Positions 4,796-5,305 of a stretch of 5,305 nt of DNA are shown piece by piece. How positions within the stretch are numbered: position 1 is the first letter of the stretch; each line of letters begins with the position of its first letter. Source of the stretch: Bacteroidales bacterium (GTDB lineage Bacteria > Bacteroidota > Bacteroidia > Bacteroidales > WCHB1-69); NCBI GenBank assembly GCA_031273515.1, contig JAISRU010000210.1, forward strand, positions 1-5,305. Direction: 5' to 3'. The notes under the pieces were generated by a model. It was not told the origin of the DNA. It was given only the letters and a program-made list of their open reading frames with translations, and did not search any database. The translations under genes were made by a program, and so were the position numbers.

Positions 4796-5305
4796 TTAAT
4801 AATATTTATTTTTCATTAGATAGTTTGTTACATAATCTTCAACGCCTTCTTCTAAAGAGGTAAAGGGTTTTCGGTAGCCGGCGTCTTTGAGTTTTCCCAT
4901 ATTTGCCTGCGTGAAATACTGGTATTTATCTCTGATATCTAAAGGCGTATCAATAAATTCGATATTTTCCGTTCGGTTCATTGCCTTGAAAACGGCTTTG
5001 GTCAGGTCGAGAAAAGAACGGGCTTTTCCTGTTCCCAGATTGTATATTCCCGATTCAGGTTTATTCTCCATCAAAAAGACAATGACGTCCAACACATCTT
5101 TCACATAGACAAAATCTCTGGACTGTTCGCCGTCTTTCCATTCGGGATGATGAGAACGAAATAATTTCATATTCCCGTTTTGTTTGATTTGATGAAAGGC
5201 ATGGAATATCACCGACGCCATTCGTTTTTTGTGGTATTCGTTGGGACCATAGACGTTGAAAAACTTCAATCCTGCCCAAAAAGGCGGTTCATCTTCCTGC
5301 TTGAG
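4796..5305 (-). CDS. hldD: ADP-L-glycero-D-manno-heptose 6-epimerase, C-terminal part (5' truncated by window edge)
   Basis: HldD (RfaD/GmhD) is a cytoplasmic NADP-dependent SDR enzyme. It converts ADP-D-glycero-beta-D-manno-heptose to the L-glycero form, the last step in making the heptose donor of the LPS inner core. The frame is open to the window edge (first residues LKQEDEPPFWAG), giving 169 codons of roughly 310-320. The TTG at 5269 is an internal codon. Close matches to E. coli HldD as I remember it are FFNVYGPNEYHKKRMASV, LF-x-RDFVYVKDV (fragment residues 63-71), GIYNLGTGKARSF (87-99), YQYFTQA (128-134) and AGYRKPFTSLEEGVEDY. The extra HHPEWKDGEQ segment before RDFVYV fits Bacteroidota versions. 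The N-terminal Rossmann glycine motif and the catalytic Tyr-x3-Lys lie outside the window and cannot be checked. The gene leads the minus-strand group and ends in TAA, 34 nt before the lipoprotein. Confidence 0.94.
   Translation of the reverse strand, partial: LKQEDEPPFWAGLKFFNVYGPNEYHKKRMASVIFHAFHQIKQNGNMKLFRSHHPEWKDGEQSRDFVYVKDVLDVIVFLMENKPESGIYNLGTGKARSFLDLTKAVFKAMNRTENIEFIDTPLDIRDKYQYFTQANMGKLKDAGYRKPFTSLEEGVEDYVTNYLMKNKYY

Noticed and set aside
1..5305. A new defence, toxin or mobile system
   Set aside because: Every sizeable frame is accounted for by known housekeeping or envelope families, and no gene cluster of unknown function large enough for such a system is present.

Overview
The window looks like an ordinary chromosomal stretch from a Bacteroidota bacterium, most likely order Bacteroidales. 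The evidence is a TonB-dependent receptor with an N-terminal carboxypeptidase-regulatory-like domain, a TAnnTTTG promoter motif of the Bacteroides sigma-factor type, starts without clear Shine-Dalgarno sequences, an HldD with the extra segment before the RDFVYV motif that I associate with this phylum, and short-period intergenic repeats. The genus cannot be fixed from the sequence.

Layout, left to right. 1-327 (+) is the C-terminal part of an FKBP-type peptidyl-prolyl isomerase, cut by the window edge. 328-524 has no gene but holds a large imperfect hairpin made of 8-nt units (334-435) and a 9-nt-period repeat (449-480). 525-599 (+) is a complete tRNA-Val(GAC) with encoded CCA. 600-813 is a leader region with two candidate promoters and a 22-codon small ORF. 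814-3090 (+) is the TonB-dependent receptor. 3105-3827 (+) is tcdA, 14 nt behind it and probably co-transcribed. A 31-nt convergent gap with a hairpin separates tcdA from three minus-strand genes. Read in the direction of transcription these are hldD (4796-5305, cut by the right edge), a small lipocalin-like lipoprotein (4336-4761, 34 nt downstream of hldD), and a YraN/UPF0102 nuclease-fold protein (3859-4224). A nested inverted repeat lies between the lipoprotein and yraN.

Functionally the genes are mostly housekeeping and cell-envelope genes: protein folding, outer-membrane uptake, LPS heptose synthesis, a lipoprotein, a tRNA and a tRNA-modification enzyme. They do not form one pathway. No mobile element, CRISPR array, toxin-antitoxin pair or defence system is visible, and I found no convincing undescribed multi-gene system. 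The parts most worth a second look are the intergenic structured repeats and the unusual leader and start-site arrangement of the receptor gene.
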